From Thermocrinis sp. (lineage in GTDB: Bacteria; Aquificota; Aquificia; Aquificales; Aquificaceae), in contig JAPYWH010000003.1 of NCBI GenBank assembly GCA_028276475.1, forward strand, positions 22,304 through 86,303: a stretch of 64,000 bases of DNA. The letters are read 5' to 3'. The notes beneath the pieces are model-generated. The model ran no database searches, was not told the origin of the DNA, and saw only the letters and a program-made list of their open reading frames with translations. How positions within the stretch are numbered: position 1 is the first letter of the stretch; each line of letters begins with the position of its first letter. Below are positions 29,237 through 40,068 of this stretch, in pieces. The translations under genes were made by a program, and so were the position numbers.

Positions 29237-29725
29237 TCAAAGGTTCTTCTGCCAAGCTTGAACCATCTCTGGGTCTATATCCACCAGAATGACCTTCTTT
29301 AGGCTCTTGGGTTTGAAGTTTTTTATTTCCTCAAGCATTGCCTTTGCGGAGAGTTCCTTGGGAAGTCCGCCCACACCCGTGCCCATTCCGGGCATCGCCA
29401 AGGTCTCAAAGCCCAAGCGGTCCGCCAACTCTAAGCTTGCCCTCACCGCCTTCCTCACCTTTTCCTCCGAGCTGTCCATGGCGGGCTTTTCCATGGTGGG
29501 CGCGTGGATCACTCCTTTGAATTTTAGCTTGCCTGGGGTGGTAAGCACTGCAGAGCCAACCGGAATGGGTGCCTTTTGCACCGCCTCCTTTTCTATCTCC
29601 TCTCCTCCAAACCGCTTTATCACACCCGCCACACCACCACCCATAAGTCCCAAGGAGTTGGCGGGATTAACGATCACATCCGCATCCACTTCAAGGATGC
29701 TACCTTTGATTACTTCTATTTGCAT
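29237..29725 (-). CDS. Macro (ADP-ribose-binding) domain protein
   Basis: DADVIVNPANSLGLMGGGVAGVIKRFGGEEIEKEA; TLAMPGMGTGVGGLPKE. Confidence 0.9.
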   Translation of the reverse strand: MQIEVIKGSILEVDADVIVNPANSLGLMGGGVAGVIKRFGGEEIEKEAVQKAPIPVGSAVLTTPGKLKFKGVIHAPTMEKPAMDSSEEKVRKAVRASLELADRLGFETLAMPGMGTGVGGLPKELSAKAMLEEIKNFKPKSLKKVILVDIDPEMVQAWQKNL

Positions 29726-29743
29726 GAGATTTAAAATTTTAGC

Positions 29744-31780
29744 ATGAACATTACCCAGGGATGGGTGCTTTTGGCTTTTGTGGTGATACTGGGTGCCATA
29801 ATTTTGCCCATTCCTGCCCTGCTTCTTGATGTGCTTTTGGCATTAAGTATAACTTTTTCTTTGACGGTTTTAACGCTTACCGCCTTTATAAAAGAGCCTT
29901 TGGAACTTTCAGCCTTTCCCTCTATACTGCTTTTGGGAACACTCCTTAGGCTATCTTTAAACATTGCCGCAGCAAGAAGGATTCTACTTTACGGTCATGA
30001 GGGCACCTCTGCTGCGGGGCACATAATAGAGGGTTTTGGTAAGTTTGTTGTGGGTGGGGATGTAGTGGTGGGCTTGGTGGTATTTTTGATCTTCATAGTC
30101 ATAAACTTTGTGGTTATTACAAGGGGTGCGGAGAGGATCTCAGAGGTGGCAGCGAGATTTACCTTGGACGCCATGCCCGGAAAGCAGATGAGCATAGACG
30201 CGGACCTCAACGCCGGGCTGATCTCTGAGGAAGAAGCCCGTAGGAGAAGGGCACAGTTAGAGCAGGAGGCATCCTTTTACGGTGCCATGGACGGTGCCAG
30301 CAAGTTCATAAGGGGAGACGCCATTGCCGCATTGATAATACTCTTTTTGAGCTTGGTGGGCGGTCTTATAGTAGGCATAGTCCTTAAAGGCATGCCTTTT
30401 TCCGATGCGGTTTCTACCTATACCTTGCTAACGGTGGGCGAAGGTCTCGCAAGCCAAATACCCGCTTTGATGCTTTCCACTTCTGCAGGTATAGTGGTAA
30501 CAAAGTCCTCCTCCAAAGATCAGCTGGGAAATGTTCTGCTTCAGGAGTTTTCCAAAGAACCCAGGGTGTTCCTCTTTTCCTCTGCCCTCCTGACGTTTAT
30601 AGGGCTCATTCCGGGATTTCCTAAGGTTCCCTTTTTCTTCATGGCTGGGCTTTTAGGAGGACTTTACTATCTGCTGAAAAAGAGCCTTCAGGAAAGGGAG
30701 CTAAAAGAACTGGAAAAGCTTTTGGTGGAACAGAAAAAACCACCCGAAAAGACGGAAGAGGAGGTCATCACACAACCGGAGACCCTTGCCTTTGAGATAG
30801 GCTATGGGCTTGTGCCCTTGGTGGATGAGTCTCAGGGTGGAGACCTTCCAGAGAGGATAAAATCCATGAGAAAGCAAATAGCCCGAGAATTTGGTGTGGT
30901 AGTTCCTTTGGTGCATATAAGGGACAACCTAACCCTCAGACCCTATCAATACAGAATACTCATAAGGGGGCTTGAGATCAGTAGCTACGAGGTAATGCCA
31001 AACAGATACCTGGCAATAGACTTGGGAAATGTGAGAGGGAGCATTGAGGGTGTGGAAACCTACGAGCCTGCCTTCAACTTAAAAGCCTACTGGATCACAG
31101 AGGACATGAGAGAAAAGGCTCAAAGGCTGGGCTATATGGTGGTGGATGTAAGCACCGCCATAATTACACATCTTTCTGAAGTAATAAAGAGAAACCTTCA
31201 CGAGATCCTTGGTAGGGGTGAGGTTATAGAACTGGTGGAGAACCTCACCAGGAAGTATCCAAAGGCTATGCAGGGGCTCGTGCCGGATGTGATACCCATC
31301 TCTATTCTACACAGAACACTGCAGAACCTTTTAAGCGAGGGCATCCCAATAAACGACCTTCTAACCATAGTGGAGACCTTGGCAGACTATGTGGAACAAA
31401 CAAAGGACCCAGACCTGCTTACTGAATACGTCAGGCAGAGGCTTGCAAAGAGGATCACAAGGCTATATCTAACGGACAATGTCCTTTACGCACTGATAAT
31501 CTCTCCCAGGTTGGAGGCAAAGCTCAGTGCATTCTTGCAAGAGGGAAAGGAGGAGGAGTTCCTTGACCTGCTTATAAACAAAATATATCCCAAGCTAAAC
31601 CCAGAAATTTCAAAGTTTGTCCAATACCAAGCCAAACCAGTGTTGATAACCGCCACAAACCTGAGAAGGCACATCAAAAAAGTCCTGTCCGCATACCTCC
31701 CCCAACTTGCGGTTTTATCTTATAATGAAATTGACAGGCAGGTAAACCTAAAAGTTCTGGGTGTCGTAGATGAAGATTAA
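29744..31780 (+). CDS. flhA: Flagellar biosynthesis protein FlhA
   Basis: [72 protein letters not shown]. Confidence 0.97.
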   Translation: MNITQGWVLLAFVVILGAIILPIPALLLDVLLALSITFSLTVLTLTAFIKEPLELSAFPSILLLGTLLRLSLNIAAARRILLYGHEGTSAAGHIIEGFGKFVVGGDVVVGLVVFLIFIVINFVVITRGAERISEVAARFTLDAMPGKQMSIDADLNAGLISEEEARRRRAQLEQEASFYGAMDGASKFIRGDAIAALIILFLSLVGGLIVGIVLKGMPFSDAVSTYTLLTVGEGLASQIPALMLSTSAGIVVTKSSSKDQLGNVLLQEFSKEPRVFLFSSALLTFIGLIPGFPKVPFFFMAGLLGGLYYLLKKSLQERELKELEKLLVEQKKPPEKTEEEVITQPETLAFEIGYGLVPLVDESQGGDLPERIKSMRKQIAREFGVVVPLVHIRDNLTLRPYQYRILIRGLEISSYEVMPNRYLAIDLGNVRGSIEGVETYEPAFNLKAYWITEDMREKAQRLGYMVVDVSTAIITHLSEVIKRNLHEILGRGEVIELVENLTRKYPKAMQGLVPDVIPISILHRTLQNLLSEGIPINDLLTIVETLADYVEQTKDPDLLTEYVRQRLAKRITRLYLTDNVLYALIISPRLEAKLSAFLQEGKEEEFLDLLINKIYPKLNPEISKFVQYQAKPVLITATNLRRHIKKVLSAYLPQLAVLSYNEIDRQVNLKVLGVVDED

Positions 31781-32882
31781 AAAATTGGTGGTGGACTCCC
31801 TTCAGGAGGCAGTGGAGGAGGTGAGAAATCTCTACGGACCAGACGCCACCATACTATCCACAAGGATCATAAAGAAAAGGTTGATACCCTTTTTGCCCTT
31901 TATCTCCCGTTCCCAATTGGAGGTTACCATAGGCATCCCAGATACAGAAGATTTTTCTAACCATCTTAAAAGCCAAGATAGCGTTTATGAAGAGATCAAC
32001 AAACTAAAAGAAAGCCTAAGGGAGGTGGTTGAATTAGTCAAAAAGCAAAAGGGAGAGACTCCAGAGGAAACAAAACCTATAGAAAGCGAATACTCTCTGA
32101 GGGCGCTAAATCTTATGAACAAACTTATAAACAGAGGTGTTGCAAGGGATGTGGCAAAGGCGATCATTGACGCAGGGAGTGGTTATGACTACGAGTTAAG
32201 GCGTTTGGACTTGAAGGGAGAAACATACGAATCCTTAAAGATGGGTTTTGAAAGCACCTTGAATTTGGTTAGGGATTTTGAAAGTTCCCTACAGGATTTT
32301 AAGATCATAGCCTTGGTGGGCCCAACGGGTGTGGGGAAAACTACAACGGTGGCAAAGCTTGCCTATTACATAAAGGAGCTTGGAAAAAAGGTGGGTGTTA
32401 TAACCATAGACAGCTACAGGGTGGGTGCAGTTCAACAGTTAAAAACATTTATTAGCATTATGGAATTGCCCTTCAGAACCGCAGACACTCCCCAAAGATT
32501 GAGAGAATGCATAGGAGAGCTTTCTTCCATGGATGTTGTACTTGTGGATACTGGTGGAAGAAGCCATTATGATGACATAAAGGTAAAGGAATTGGTGCCC
32601 TTTTTTAACAAACTGCTCACCTTGGAAATATACTTTACGGTAAGCGCCAACATGGACGAAAGGGTCATGGCGGAAGCGTTGGAAAGGTTTAGTGTATTGC
32701 CCATAAAAGGGCTAATATTCACAAAGATGGACGAAACCCTCTACCACGGCTATGTTTTGAACCTTGCTTACCGCACCAAACTGCCCATACTCTGCTGGAC
32801 AACTGGACAGCGGGTTCCGAAGGACCTGGTAATGGCAAACTATGAATACCTTACCAAACTCTTTCTGAAGGTGGAAGAGTAA
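31770..32882 (+). CDS. flhF: Flagellar biosynthesis GTPase FlhF
   Basis: [51 protein letters not shown]. Confidence 0.93.
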   Translation: MKIKKLVVDSLQEAVEEVRNLYGPDATILSTRIIKKRLIPFLPFISRSQLEVTIGIPDTEDFSNHLKSQDSVYEEINKLKESLREVVELVKKQKGETPEETKPIESEYSLRALNLMNKLINRGVARDVAKAIIDAGSGYDYELRRLDLKGETYESLKMGFESTLNLVRDFESSLQDFKIIALVGPTGVGKTTTVAKLAYYIKELGKKVGVITIDSYRVGAVQQLKTFISIMELPFRTADTPQRLRECIGELSSMDVVLVDTGGRSHYDDIKVKELVPFFNKLLTLEIYFTVSANMDERVMAEALERFSVLPIKGLIFTKMDETLYHGYVLNLAYRTKLPILCWTTGQRVPKDLVMANYEYLTKLFLKVEE

Positions 32883-33715
32883 TGGAACTACAGACCATGC
32901 CCCTGAAGGTTTTAGAGGGTAAGGAAAAACCTACGGGCTACATATCAGTTGCCAGCGGAAAGGGTGGTGTAGGAAAGACAATAATTACCATAAACATAGG
33001 AAGGATCCTTCACTCTAACGGCAAAAAGGTCCTGCTTATAGATGGAGACCTTGGACTGAGCAACATACATCTGATGCTTGGTATAACCCCACCTAAAAAT
33101 CTCTATCACTTCTTTACAGGAAGTGCGTCCCTTGAAGAAGTGGTTGTTCCCGTGGAGGAAGGTTTTGACTTTATCTCAAGCGGCAGTGGTATAAGGGAGT
33201 TAGTAAATATACCCTTTGGCAGGCTAAAGACTTTAATTCAAAGGCTTCAGGACTTTGCAGAAGGGCGCTACGATTGGGTCATCTTTGATACGCCACCTGG
33301 CATACACTCAGACACCGTAGCCATAGTTTCCTCCTCCCAAATACCCATACTGATCACAACTCCAGAGCCCACCGCTATAGCTGATGCCTACGGTTTTATA
33401 AAGGTGATGAACTCAGAAGAGGGTATGAAGGAGTTTTTCTTGATCGTCAACAAAGTATCCTCAGAGGAAGAGGGTAAAAAGGTATATGAAAACATAAGAC
33501 TTGTGTGTCAAAAATTCACAACTGCAGAACCAAAATACGCGGGTAGTGTAAAATACCATCCAAAGCTGATAAAGAACATAATAGGACAGAACCCTTTCAA
33601 CGACGAACTGATAGGAGAACTAACCAGAATATTAAACAGGCTTTCCTTGGTGCAAGCAAAGCCAAAGGAGGGCTTTTGGGAAAGACTTTTAGCAAAGCTA
33701 AAAAGAGGCGGTTAA
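32882..33715 (+). CDS. flhG: MinD/ParA-like ATPase FlhG
   Basis: ISVASGKGGVGKTIITINIGRIL; LIDGDLGLSNIHLMLG; WVIFDTPPGIHSDTVAI. Confidence 0.92.
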   Translation: MELQTMPLKVLEGKEKPTGYISVASGKGGVGKTIITINIGRILHSNGKKVLLIDGDLGLSNIHLMLGITPPKNLYHFFTGSASLEEVVVPVEEGFDFISSGSGIRELVNIPFGRLKTLIQRLQDFAEGRYDWVIFDTPPGIHSDTVAIVSSSQIPILITTPEPTAIADAYGFIKVMNSEEGMKEFFLIVNKVSSEEEGKKVYENIRLVCQKFTTAEPKYAGSVKYHPKLIKNIIGQNPFNDELIGELTRILNRLSLVQAKPKEGFWERLLAKLKRGG

Positions 33716-33725
33716 AATAAATTAA

Positions 33726-34298
33726 ATGCTCAATCACAATGTTTTCATTGCACTTCTACATTTTCCTGCCATGGATAGAGATGGAAAAACCATAATAACC
33801 TCCTTTACCACCATGGACCTGCACGATATAGCAAGACCAGCCAGAGCCTATGAAATAAACACCTTTTACATAGTCCAGCCGGTAGATGCCCAAAGGGCTG
33901 TGATAAAAAAACAGATAGAGTATTGGTCCTCTGAAGAGGGTATAAATACCAACCCAACGAGGGCAGAAACGGTTAGCCTTGTTCAGCTCGCTTACAACTT
34001 GGAGGAGGTTATAGAGGATATCCAAAACAGAAGGGGAAGAAAGCCAAAGCTTGTGGGCACAGACGCAAGAACCTATCCAAACACCGTAAGCTATGAGTTT
34101 TTAAAAAGGGAGATAGAAAAAAGACAGGAGGACTTTTTAATCCTTTTCGGCACAGGTTATGGCATTCCTCCAGACCTTATGAGGACCTTTGACTACATAC
34201 TGGAGCCCATCCACGGTGCAGGAGATTGGAACCACCTTTCGGTGAGAAACGCCTGCGCCATAATACTGGATAGACTTTTTAGTAAAAACAGGTGCTGA
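33726..34298 (+). CDS. Putative RNA methyltransferase (SPOUT-like, Aquifex-type family)
   Basis: [44 protein letters not shown]...[29 protein letters not shown]. Confidence 0.75.
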   Translation: MLNHNVFIALLHFPAMDRDGKTIITSFTTMDLHDIARPARAYEINTFYIVQPVDAQRAVIKKQIEYWSSEEGINTNPTRAETVSLVQLAYNLEEVIEDIQNRRGRKPKLVGTDARTYPNTVSYEFLKREIEKRQEDFLILFGTGYGIPPDLMRTFDYILEPIHGAGDWNHLSVRNACAIILDRLFSKNRC

Positions 34299-34299
34299 C

Positions 34300-35379
34300 A
34301 TGCTATACCATCTATCCTTCTATCTAAAGGACTTCTTCTTTGGTTTTAATGTTTTCAAATACATAACTTTTCGGTCCTTTTTGGCTATAATGCTTGCCTT
34401 CTTTCTAACCCTACTGCTAACGCCCATTTTCCTAAAGAAGCTAAAAGCCCTTCAAAGACTCTTTAAGGGTTATGTGCGGGAATACACACCGGAGGGACAC
34501 ATAATCAAAAAACTGGTGCCCAACATGGGCGGATTGGTGATACTTATATCCGTCCTTCTGTCCTCCCTCCTTCTCATGCGGCTGGACCTTGCCTACTTTT
34601 GGGTGATCTCCCTTTGCATTCTTGGCTTTGGGCTCATAGGTCTTTGGGACGACTATACCAAGCTAAAGAACAAAAAGGGTATATCCGCAAGGGCTAAGTT
34701 CTCCGCCCAGGTGCTTGTGGCATCCTTAACAGCCTTTGCCCTCTATAAATTTACAGAGGTAGGCACAAAGCTTTACTTTCCTCTTTTTAAAAACCTTCAG
34801 ATAGATTTGGGGCTTTTTTATATACCCTTTGCGGTTTTGGTGATTGTAGCCACATCTAACGCGGTAAATCTTACCGATGGACTTGACGGGCTTGCGGTTG
34901 GACCTGTTATGACCACCGCCGCATCCTTGGGCATAATAGCCTACGCAGTAGGGCACGCAAACATTGCCAAGTATTTAAACATTCCCTATGTGCCCTATGC
35001 GGGAGACCTTGCAGTTATTTGCTTTGCCATAGTAGGTGCTGGACTTGGCTTTTTGTGGTTCAACGCTTATCCAGCCCAGCTATTTATGGGGGATGTGGGT
35101 GCCTTAGCCCTTGGCGCGGGACTTGGGGTAATAGCCCTCGTAGCAAAGGCGGAACTCATTCTGCCTATAGCGGGAGGGATCTTTGTTTTTGAAACCCTGA
35201 GCGTGATCCTTCAGGTGGCATACTTCAAACTTACAAAGGGAAAAAGACTCTTCAAAATGGCACCCTTCCACCACCATTTGGAGCTTTCGGGCATTCCAGA
35301 ACCCAAAATCGTAGTCAGACTCTGGATCGTCTCCATTCTGCTCAGCGTCTTGGCGGTGGCAACCCTAAAGCTGAGATAA
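34300..35379 (+). CDS. mraY: Phospho-N-acetylmuramoyl-pentapeptide-transferase
   Basis: [70 protein letters not shown]. Confidence 0.97.
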   Translation: MLYHLSFYLKDFFFGFNVFKYITFRSFLAIMLAFFLTLLLTPIFLKKLKALQRLFKGYVREYTPEGHIIKKLVPNMGGLVILISVLLSSLLLMRLDLAYFWVISLCILGFGLIGLWDDYTKLKNKKGISARAKFSAQVLVASLTAFALYKFTEVGTKLYFPLFKNLQIDLGLFYIPFAVLVIVATSNAVNLTDGLDGLAVGPVMTTAASLGIIAYAVGHANIAKYLNIPYVPYAGDLAVICFAIVGAGLGFLWFNAYPAQLFMGDVGALALGAGLGVIALVAKAELILPIAGGIFVFETLSVILQVAYFKLTKGKRLFKMAPFHHHLELSGIPEPKIVVRLWIVSILLSVLAVATLKLR

Positions 35380-35859
35380 AAGCCCTTCTACCAAAGCATC
35401 GGGCGGTTTGTCTGCTTTTAGTCTGATATGTGCCAGCCTATAAACCTTTTCCCTCTCCTCCATTAAGACCCTTAGGTAATCCAACCCTCTCTTCAAAAGA
35501 GGTCTACCCTCTTGGTGGGCACACCTTTGCAAAAAGGTTTCAAAGTCTAAATCCAGCCATACCACCAAGCCCGCAGACTTCATTTTTTCCATAGCGGTAG
35601 GGTTCGCGCCAAGTCCTCCTCCCGTGCTGACCACAATCCTTTCTTTTTCCAAAAACTCCTCCAACACACTCCTCTCAATGCTTCTGAAGTACTCTTCTCC
35701 TTTGCTTTTAAATATCTCTTCTATGCTTTTGCCCTCCCTCTCCTCTATAACTTGGTCTATGTCCCAAAAGGTGTAGCCAAGCTTGTCCGCCAATAGCTTT
35801 CCCACTGTGCTTTTTCCACTGCACATAAAACCTACTAAAAAAATACGGACAAGTCTCAT
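35365..35859 (-). CDS. aroK: Shikimate kinase
   Basis: [44 protein letters not shown]...VVSTGGG. Confidence 0.92.
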   Translation of the reverse strand: MRLVRIFLVGFMCSGKSTVGKLLADKLGYTFWDIDQVIEEREGKSIEEIFKSKGEEYFRSIERSVLEEFLEKERIVVSTGGGLGANPTAMEKMKSAGLVVWLDLDFETFLQRCAHQEGRPLLKRGLDYLRVLMEEREKVYRLAHIRLKADKPPDALVEGLLSQL

Positions 35860-36653
35860 AGAAAGCTGTCTAAAATGGCTTGCATCTGTGTAGTGAGCAA
35901 GCCCAAAGTTTGAAGTTGAAATGCCACCTCTTGCCCTTTTGCTTCTATCAGGTCCTTTAATCCTTCACCAAACTTTTGATAAAAGCCGTCTTTGTCCTTG
36001 TAGTCATCGCACATCTGAAAGAGAAGCCCAAAGTTCATACCTACTCTTTCCAAATCATTGACAAGCTCATCCCTCTTTGCGACCAGACCTCCCAACATAA
36101 AACAGGCGGAAAAAAGCTCTGCGGTCTTTTTAAGGCTTATATGTTCAAGTTCTCCCAATTTTCTAACATCCATCACCTGCCCACCCACCATACCCTCGGC
36201 ACCCGCCTTTTTGCTAAGAAGCTTTATCATCAAAAGGAGCCTGTCTGCCTCTAAGGTTCTAAAGTTATCTTTATCAGAGAGCACCTCAAAGGCTAAGGTT
36301 AGCAGGGCATCCCCCGCAAGAAGCGCCAAATCCTCTCCAAAGACCACATGGCATGTGGGCTTTCCTCTTCTGTATTGGTCGTTGTCCAAAGGGGGCAGGT
36401 CGTCGTGTATCAGGGAGTAGTTATGAATAAATTCAACAGAACAGCCAACGGTTATAGCATCCTCAAGGTCTCCGCCAAGGGCTACAGCCACCGCACACAC
36501 GATCAATGGTCTTAGTCTTTTACCTCCCTGAAGGGGATAATATGCCATAGCGGACTGTAAAATTGGCGGTTCAATGCCCTCAAGAAACTCCTGTAGCCTT
36601 CTCTCTAACCTCTGCTTCCAGTTTATCAGCAGATTTTCACCGATCAAGTTCAA
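35856..36653 (-). CDS. ispA: Polyprenyl synthetase (farnesyl/geranylgeranyl diphosphate synthase type)
   Basis: YPLQGGKRLRPLIV; SLIHDDLPPLDNDQYRRGKPTCHVVFGEDLALLAGDALL; GQVMDV; CDDYKDKDG. Confidence 0.93.
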   Translation of the reverse strand: MNLIGENLLINWKQRLERRLQEFLEGIEPPILQSAMAYYPLQGGKRLRPLIVCAVAVALGGDLEDAITVGCSVEFIHNYSLIHDDLPPLDNDQYRRGKPTCHVVFGEDLALLAGDALLTLAFEVLSDKDNFRTLEADRLLLMIKLLSKKAGAEGMVGGQVMDVRKLGELEHISLKKTAELFSACFMLGGLVAKRDELVNDLERVGMNFGLLFQMCDDYKDKDGFYQKFGEGLKDLIEAKGQEVAFQLQTLGLLTTQMQAILDSFL

Positions 36654-37087
36654 TTATTTAGCTCCCTGCCCCTGCAAGACCTACAGGAGCTAACATGTTC
36701 CTGTCTCCTATCCAACACCCCTTCCACCAGCATGGGCTTCGGAAGAGATAGACCCCTTGATGGAGTTCTGCAAAGGATAGGGAAGGGGACGTCTGCCCTT
36801 CCCCTCTCAGGATTCTCTCCATCGGTTCCTTTATCTGTGGGATATTGCCTGTTCTTTCTGGTGGCAGAGTTTATATTCCAAGCGGGTAAGGAGTTAAATT
36901 TTTCTTGGGTCAGCTTGTATATTTCGTTATCGGTTTTTCCCTCTTTCAGCCTGTTGTGTATGAAGTGTATGATTGAGGACCGAGGACGCATTAGCTTTAT
37001 AACTTTTTCCCTCTCTTCCTTTCTTTCAAAGATTAGCTTAAAGCTTAGGGTGATGGGTAATGGCATGATATGATTATACAATAACAA
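36650..37087 (-). pseudogene. Truncated/decayed IS200/IS605-family TnpB (OrfB) remnant
   Basis: N-term MPLPITLSFKLIFERKEEREKVIKLMRPRSSIIHFIHNRLKEGKTDNEIYKLTQEKFNSLPAWNINSATRK resembles a thermophile TnpB N-terminus and then loses similarity; no catalytic domain; hairpins nearby. Confidence 0.6.
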
Positions 37088-37172
37088 TCTCTTACGGGTT
37101 ATAAGTGCAAAGCGTTAGGCTTGTGGAGGGATAGAAGGCTACTTATTGGAAACAATGTTATAATCTATTGCC

Positions 37173-38267
37173 ATGCGTCTGTTTGTGGATAGGGTGGAGC
37201 TGGAGGATGTGCTTACAAAGGCAAAATCTGCTACAGAAAAGAAGTCAGCCCTTCCTGTTCTAAACAACTTTAAGCTGTTAGCAACAGAAGATCGGCTGAT
37301 CATTTACGCCACAGACCTGGAAAACTTCTTGGTTTTGAACCTGCCCGCAAGGGTGGAGGTGCCCGGAGAGACCTCCGTCAACGCAGACAAGCTAACATCC
37401 ATAGTTAAGAGCTTGTCCTCCGCCGAGATATATATGGAGCTGGAAGAGGATAAACTGATTATCAAAGGAGGAAAGAGCCAGTTTAAGCTGGTTTGTGGGG
37501 ACCCTTCCGAATTTCCCGAATTTCCTGAGGTGGTTTGCAAGGATGCTATTCCAAGCGGGTTGCTTTCAAAGGGTATATCCAAGGTAGAGTATGCAATCTC
37601 CAAAGAGGACACAAGGTATGCCCTTCAGGGCATGTATGTGGGAAGCAAAGAGGGAAGGCTTCACTTTGTGGGTTCTGATGGACACAGGCTTGCCCTCTAT
37701 ATGCCCGAGGGTGTTTCCTTTGAGGAGGAGCTTTTGCTCTCTCGTAAGAGCCTAAAGGTCTTAGAAAGGCTTTTAAAGGACACTATAGGTTCTGTGGAAG
37801 TGGGGAAGGACGAGAACTTTGCCCATGTGAAGGGAGAAAATTGGTCCCTCTCTGTTAGGCTTTTGGAGGGAGAGTATCCTGACTACATGGCAGTTATTCC
37901 TACCGACTACAGGTTAAACGTGCTACTTGATAGGGCTGAGTTTGAGAGTGCTCTAAAAAGACTCTCTGCAATAGCATCTGCCAGCGCCTTTCCCGTGAAG
38001 CTCTCATTCTCCTCTGAGGTCATCTTGATGGAAATCTCAGAGCCCGAGTTTGGTGAGGGCAGTGATGAGGTTCAAATTGAGAGCCTTTCCGCTGTTGAGC
38101 CTATGGACATAGGTTTTAACGGAAAGTATCTTTTAGAAGCCCTTGGAGGGTTTGATTCAGACAGGGTGTATCTAAAGGCAATAGACGCAGACAGCCCTGT
38201 GATCCTTGAGAGCGCAAACTTGGAAAAGGATCCCTATCTTTGTGTAATCATGCCAATGAGGCTTTAA
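37173..38267 (+). CDS. dnaN: DNA polymerase III subunit beta (sliding clamp)
   Basis: KSALPVLNNFKLLATEDRLIIYATDLE; FVGSDGHRLALY; LLEGEYPDYMAVIP; C-terminal MPMRL. Confidence 0.95.
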   Translation: MRLFVDRVELEDVLTKAKSATEKKSALPVLNNFKLLATEDRLIIYATDLENFLVLNLPARVEVPGETSVNADKLTSIVKSLSSAEIYMELEEDKLIIKGGKSQFKLVCGDPSEFPEFPEVVCKDAIPSGLLSKGISKVEYAISKEDTRYALQGMYVGSKEGRLHFVGSDGHRLALYMPEGVSFEEELLLSRKSLKVLERLLKDTIGSVEVGKDENFAHVKGENWSLSVRLLEGEYPDYMAVIPTDYRLNVLLDRAEFESALKRLSAIASASAFPVKLSFSSEVILMEISEPEFGEGSDEVQIESLSAVEPMDIGFNGKYLLEALGGFDSDRVYLKAIDADSPVILESANLEKDPYLCVIMPMRL

Positions 38268-39669
38268 GGATCGGCTTTCTGTTGGCTTCTGCTTCCTTTA
38301 TTCTTCTGACCGGTGTCCTTTTTGGGCTGGTTTTTACCTCCTCCGGGTCCTGCTGGAGTATTTCCTTTATAGCGCTGGCAAAAGCCCTTAAGGTTCTTGG
38401 GCTCTCTGTTTCTGTGGGTTCAATCAGGAGTGCATCCTTGACCACGAGGGGGAAGTAGACGGTAGGTGCGTAAAAGCCTTTGTCCAAAAGGGCTTTAGCT
38501 AAGTCTGTGGGGCTTATGCCTGTTTTTTGCATAGAGAAGACAACTTCGTGCATTTTGGGTGAGCTTGGGTATGGGTCCCACAAAACATCCTTAAGAAGGC
38601 TGTATAAATACCTTGCGTTCAAAACTGCATGCTTTGATACTTTGTCTATATCCTTGCCGTAGGACAGGATGTATGCCAGAGCCCTAAGCATCACACCCAC
38701 ATGTCCGTAAAAGGTAAGCATCTTACCCACGCTTTTGGGAATGTCCCAATTGAGGTAATATCTTTGACCGTCAAACTCCACCTGTGGCACAGGTAGGTAG
38801 GGCTTTAACCTTTCTGAAACTCCCACGGGACCAGCACCCGGACCACCCCCTCCGTGGGGTGTGGAGAAGGTTTTATGGAGGTTAAAGTGCATAACATCCA
38901 CCCCCCAAGTAGCTGGCTTTGCCATACCGACTAAGGCGTTGAAGTTGGCACCGTCCATGTAAAGGAGCGCATCCCTTTGATGTAGGGCATCCGCAAGCCT
39001 TTTGACCTTTCTCTCAAATATGCCCAGGGTGTTTGGATTTGTTAGCATAAGCCCTGCGGTTCTGTGGTCAAGCTTTTTTATAAAGTCCTCCCAGTCTAAC
39101 TCTCCGTTTGAGTCGCTTTTTACACTTGCCACCTCCAAACCGCATATGCTGGCAGAAGCTGGGTTTGTGCCATGGGCAGAGTCTGGCACCAATATTCTGT
39201 TTTTGTGGGTATTTCCTCTGTCTCGGTGATAGGCGGTTATGAGCAGTAAGCCAAGGAGCTCCCCCTGTGCACCGGCGGCGGGCTGAAGGCAAACCTCCGC
39301 AAAACCGCTAAGTTCTTTTAAAAGCTCCTTGAGTTCATACATAAGCTTGAGGGTGCCTTGGACACAATCCTCTGGAGCAAAGGGATGCACCTGTGTGAAG
39401 GCTTCTATCCTAGCCAGTTCTTCGTTGATCTTGGGGTTGTATTTCATGGTGCAGGAGCCAAGGGGCACCATGGTGGTATCTATGGCGTAATTTCTCTGGG
39501 AGAGCTTTGTGTAGTGTCGTATCAGGTCAAGCTCCGAGACCTCTGGAAAGTTAAGATTTTCCCTATAGTATTCACCGAGGTATTTGGCTGAATCTACCGT
39601 CGGCACATCCAACTTGGGTAGCCTGTACCCTTTCCTTCCTTTCTCAGAAAGTTCAAATATCAACCCCAC
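38248..39669 (-). CDS. gcvPB: Glycine dehydrogenase (aminomethyl-transferring) subunit 2
   Basis: GSCTMKYNPKINEELA; PAAGAQGELLGLLL; PDSAHGTNPASASICG; HFNLHKTFSTPHGGGGPGAGPVGV. Confidence 0.95.
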   Translation of the reverse strand: MGLIFELSEKGRKGYRLPKLDVPTVDSAKYLGEYYRENLNFPEVSELDLIRHYTKLSQRNYAIDTTMVPLGSCTMKYNPKINEELARIEAFTQVHPFAPEDCVQGTLKLMYELKELLKELSGFAEVCLQPAAGAQGELLGLLLITAYHRDRGNTHKNRILVPDSAHGTNPASASICGLEVASVKSDSNGELDWEDFIKKLDHRTAGLMLTNPNTLGIFERKVKRLADALHQRDALLYMDGANFNALVGMAKPATWGVDVMHFNLHKTFSTPHGGGGPGAGPVGVSERLKPYLPVPQVEFDGQRYYLNWDIPKSVGKMLTFYGHVGVMLRALAYILSYGKDIDKVSKHAVLNARYLYSLLKDVLWDPYPSSPKMHEVVFSMQKTGISPTDLAKALLDKGFYAPTVYFPLVVKDALLIEPTETESPRTLRAFASAIKEILQQDPEEVKTSPKRTPVRRIKEAEANRKPILKASLA

Positions 39670-39673
39670 CTTT

Positions 39674-40027
39674 CTACCTCTTTTGCGGTTCTTCCAGAGT
39701 TCGTGGCGATCTCTCCGTTAAAGGCTTACAGCTCACTGTGTTTATTATGAAGGTCTCTCCAGATGTCGTGTAGCATCCGTAGGCGTTGTATGGCACACAT
39801 TCATCAGTTTCCGCCACCACAAGCCTATTCCTCTGGGGTTCAAAGGTTATCCTGCACCTTCCACACACCTGAGGTCTAAGGCTCTCCTTCTTTAGCAAGC
39901 TCTCGCAGTTTTCTACGTTTTCTATAATCGTAGTGCGCAGGCTGTATTTATAAAGCCCTTCTTCGCCCGTTCTCACCGTTCCACAGGAGGCAGAAAGTAT
40001 TAACAAAGCTAAGGGTAGCTTCTTCAT
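39674..40027 (-). CDS. Putative small Cys-containing lipoprotein of unknown function
   Basis: MKKLPLALLILSASCGTVRTGEE: signal peptide plus lipobox-like LSASC; several further Cys. Confidence 0.6.
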   Translation of the reverse strand: MKKLPLALLILSASCGTVRTGEEGLYKYSLRTTIIENVENCESLLKKESLRPQVCGRCRITFEPQRNRLVVAETDECVPYNAYGCYTTSGETFIINTVSCKPLTERSPRTLEEPQKR

Positions 40028-40068
40028 GGCTATAAAAGTTTAACAGAAAAGCGTTTAAAATTTTACGC

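Noticed and set aside
36732-37073. Plus-strand 113-aa ORF with hydrophobic stretches
   Set aside because: Antisense of the TnpB remnant; the minus strand carries the recognisable similarity.
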